6,273 nucleotides of DNA from Halanaerobiales bacterium. GTDB taxonomy: Bacteria > Bacillota_F > Halanaerobiia > DY22613. Under the pieces are notes generated by a model. The model was given only the letters and a program-made list of their open reading frames with translations. It had not been told where the DNA came from and did no database searches. The stretch covers positions 1-6,273 of the forward strand of contig JAGMES010000222.1 in assembly GCA_023128035.1 (NCBI GenBank), read 5' to 3'. This document shows positions 4,967-6,273 of the stretch, one piece after another. The first letter of the stretch is position 1, and the number at the start of each line of letters is the position of its first letter. The translations under genes and the position numbers were made by a program.

Positions 4967-5929
4967 ATGGAAAAAGTGCATATTTTTGCTCCCGACCTTG
5001 GTAATAGTTACACTGACTTTGTTCATCCTGAATCACTAAAAGTTTTATCTATCCCATCATTGGTGGCTCCAGCGAGAGCAACGCGATACTCTTTTAAGTT
5101 TAATGATCTTGGAAAAGATAATCAGGGTAAATCTGGTCGACTAAAAGATTTAGTATTACAAACAGATGAAGGAACATTCTTTATTGGTCATACTGCTTTT
5201 TTGAAAGCCGGAGCTTCAAAGGTCAAACTTTCACATGATACAGAACAATCTTTGTTCATAAAAGATAAAATGCTAAAGACATCAATGGCACTAAGTTTAC
5301 CCGAAGTTTGTCAAGTAAAGCTATTGCTTGGACATCCTTACTCAGAAAGTCACTTAGCACAAAGATTTGTGGAAATGGCAATGGGAGAACATTGCTACAA
5401 ACTTAACGGCAAAGAATACTGTCATGAAGTATTAGAGGTTGAAACAATAGCTCAACCAGTAGCTGCTTTTAGAGGTATCGTCACTGATTTGAATGGTAAG
5501 CCAAAAAAAGAATATGCTTCACTTTTTAAAGTACCAGTAGTAGTTGGCGACATTGGCGGTGGGACATTCGATATTTGTTGGATCGAAATAAACATTGTTA
5601 CTGGTGAGTTAGAAGTCATAGATCATCTTTCAGGATCAGAAAGATTAGGTGTATGGTACGGATTAGAGTTGATTAGTGAAGAGATTTTTATGAGATATGG
5701 AGTTAAGAAACCACTTGTAGAGCTTGAATACGAACTAAAGGGTAATAAGACTGAGGTTAATATCGATGGCAAAATGGTAGAAATAAAGTCGATCAAAACA
5801 GCGATGTATAAACAGACTGCAGATGATATTTTAACCTATGCCACTAATTTATGGCCAGAATCTGATAAAAAGCGTATTGGAAAGTTTTTTCGACAGGTGG
5901 AGGAACTGATAGATTTTTGGATGCACTAA
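4967..5929 (+). CDS. parM: ParM-like actin ATPase (N-terminal part; frame broken near the end)
   Basis: Actin-like ATPase of a type II plasmid partition system: it forms ATP-dependent filaments that push plasmid copies apart. Visible actin-fold motifs are phosphate-1 (APDLGNSYTDF, residues 8-18, Asp 10), a connecting helix with IAQPVAAFRG (161-170), and phosphate-2 VVVGDIGGGTFD (191-202). The frame runs 320 residues, but the last 14 (from about 307, FFRQVEELIDFWMH) are out of frame. The adenosine-binding STGGGTDRF and C-terminal helix are found in the -1 frame from 5884 to 6036. A repaired protein would have about 356 residues. The Shine-Dalgarno AGAGGAG is 12 bases from the ATG, rather far, but a stop lies just upstream in frame, so no earlier start exists. 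The parC-like array precedes the gene and a ParR-like gene follows. Confidence 0.8.
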   Translation: MEKVHIFAPDLGNSYTDFVHPESLKVLSIPSLVAPARATRYSFKFNDLGKDNQGKSGRLKDLVLQTDEGTFFIGHTAFLKAGASKVKLSHDTEQSLFIKDKMLKTSMALSLPEVCQVKLLLGHPYSESHLAQRFVEMAMGEHCYKLNGKEYCHEVLEVETIAQPVAAFRGIVTDLNGKPKKEYASLFKVPVVVGDIGGGTFDICWIEINIVTGELEVIDHLSGSERLGVWYGLELISEEIFMRYGVKKPLVELEYELKGNKTEVNIDGKMVEIKSIKTAMYKQTADDILTYATNLWPESDKKRIGKFFRQVEELIDFWMH

Positions 5930-6036
5930 TACCACGGTATCATGCTGTATTTGGGGATAAGGCTGAGGTTGTTGATAAATTTGCAATAGCTATAGGGCAA
6001 TGGAGCAAAGCAGTGAGGCTTTGGGGAAATGGCTGA
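5884..6036 (+). pseudogene. parM: C-terminal part of the ParM-like protein in the -1 frame
   Basis: This 50-codon stretch encodes VFSTGGGTDRFLDALIPRYH and then AEVVDKFAIAIGQWSKAVRL up to the TGA at 6034. GGGT is the adenosine motif of actin-like ATPases, and 'DKFAIAIGQW' is the typical C-terminal helix ('faNa.G' position) of ParM/StbA proteins. It has no start of its own and continues the frame at 4967 after one missing base in the run AAAGTTTTTT (5881-5890). Adding one A or G before the T-run restores KVFSTGGG; adding a T gives KFFSTGGG. Causes could be a sequencing or assembly error, a real mutation, or ribosomal -1 slippage on the six T's. Its end overlaps the next gene by 8 bases. Confidence 0.8.
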
Positions 6037-6265
6037 TTCTTATAAGTTAAAGACTTACACGACTTTATATCCGTGGAAACCTTCTCATGACGAAATTATC
6101 AAGCAATATGAGCGGTGTCCGAATAAATCTGATTTTTTGAGAACAGCTTTAGAGTTCTTTGCATCTCATGGGTTTCCTGGATATGGGGTCACGGTTGTCA
6201 AGGAAGTTGTAAAGAGTGCAGCTCTAACGACAGCTTTAACGAGTAAAATATTATTCGATCAATAA
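6029..6265 (+). CDS. ParR-like partition adaptor (putative)
   Basis: Predicted 78-residue protein beginning MADSYKLKTYTTLYPWKPSH. Its ATG lies inside the last codons of the parM C-terminal frame (8-base overlap), and only a weak site (GAGG, 10-13 bases upstream) precedes it, so translation is probably coupled to parM. The N-terminal 'YKLKTYTTLYPW' can form the beta-strand and the segment 21-48 (HDEIIKQYERCPNKSDFLRT, then ALEFFASHG) the two helices of a ribbon-helix-helix fold, as in ParR. In type II partition loci this protein follows parM, binds the parC repeats and caps the ParM filament through its C-terminus. The family is assigned from context and pattern. It is shorter than R1 ParR (about 117 residues), and the remaining tail (50-78) is Val/Ala/Thr-rich. 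Confidence 0.6.
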   Translation: MADSYKLKTYTTLYPWKPSHDEIIKQYERCPNKSDFLRTALEFFASHGFPGYGVTVVKEVVKSAALTTALTSKILFDQ

Positions 6266-6273
6266 AACAGAAA

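Overview
The window reads as accessory DNA (a plasmid, or an integrated plasmid- or phage-like element) of a low-G+C Firmicute. Shine-Dalgarno sequences are strong (GGAGG-type) throughout. Two lipoprotein genes, and the remnant of a beta-barrel protein that ends in a C-terminal Phe like outer-membrane proteins, hint at a diderm Firmicute (Negativicutes such as the Pelosinus/Sporomusa group). That placement is inference.

Left block (1-1604, minus strand): a small operon-like set encodes a 50-residue two-helix membrane protein with a TTG start, a 220-residue lipoprotein coupled to it by a one-base overlap, a decayed beta-barrel gene fragment, and a 122-residue lipoprotein. It ends at a bidirectional terminator (36-65). 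An A/T-rich gene-free stretch follows (1605-1960).

Centre (1961-3750): this is the most interesting part. A 324-residue all-TPR protein without a DNA-binding domain is followed, with an ATGA overlap, by a 51-residue exported pro-peptide. This is the layout of Rap-Phr and other RRNPP quorum-sensing pairs. Convergent to it lies a 175-residue regulator with two XRE-like HTH segments. A perfect 50-bp palindrome separates the two units and serves as terminator in both directions. The promoters of the TPR-peptide unit and of the regulator gene have the same architecture (TTGACT, 18-bp spacer, extended -10 box) and carry the same inverted-repeat operator, CATGTTG-N13-CAACATG or a half-degenerate version. 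The simplest model is that the XRE protein represses both promoters and the TPR protein with its peptide modulates that repression: a split RRNPP-like circuit.

Right-centre (3751-4253): no intact gene. There is an unusually long Shine-Dalgarno sequence with no start codon behind it, followed by protein-like fragments in two frames, and a start-less HTH fragment on the minus strand.

Right block (4254-6273, plus strand): an 86-residue XRE protein, a 73-residue excisionase/AlpA-type HTH protein, and a type II partition locus. The locus has a parC-like array of GTAAGACT repeats at about 11-bp pitch, a ParM-like actin ATPase, and a 78-residue ParR-like protein overlapping the end of parM. The parM reading frame is broken by one base in an A/G/T-rich run at about 5881-5890; the missing C-terminal part continues in the -1 frame.
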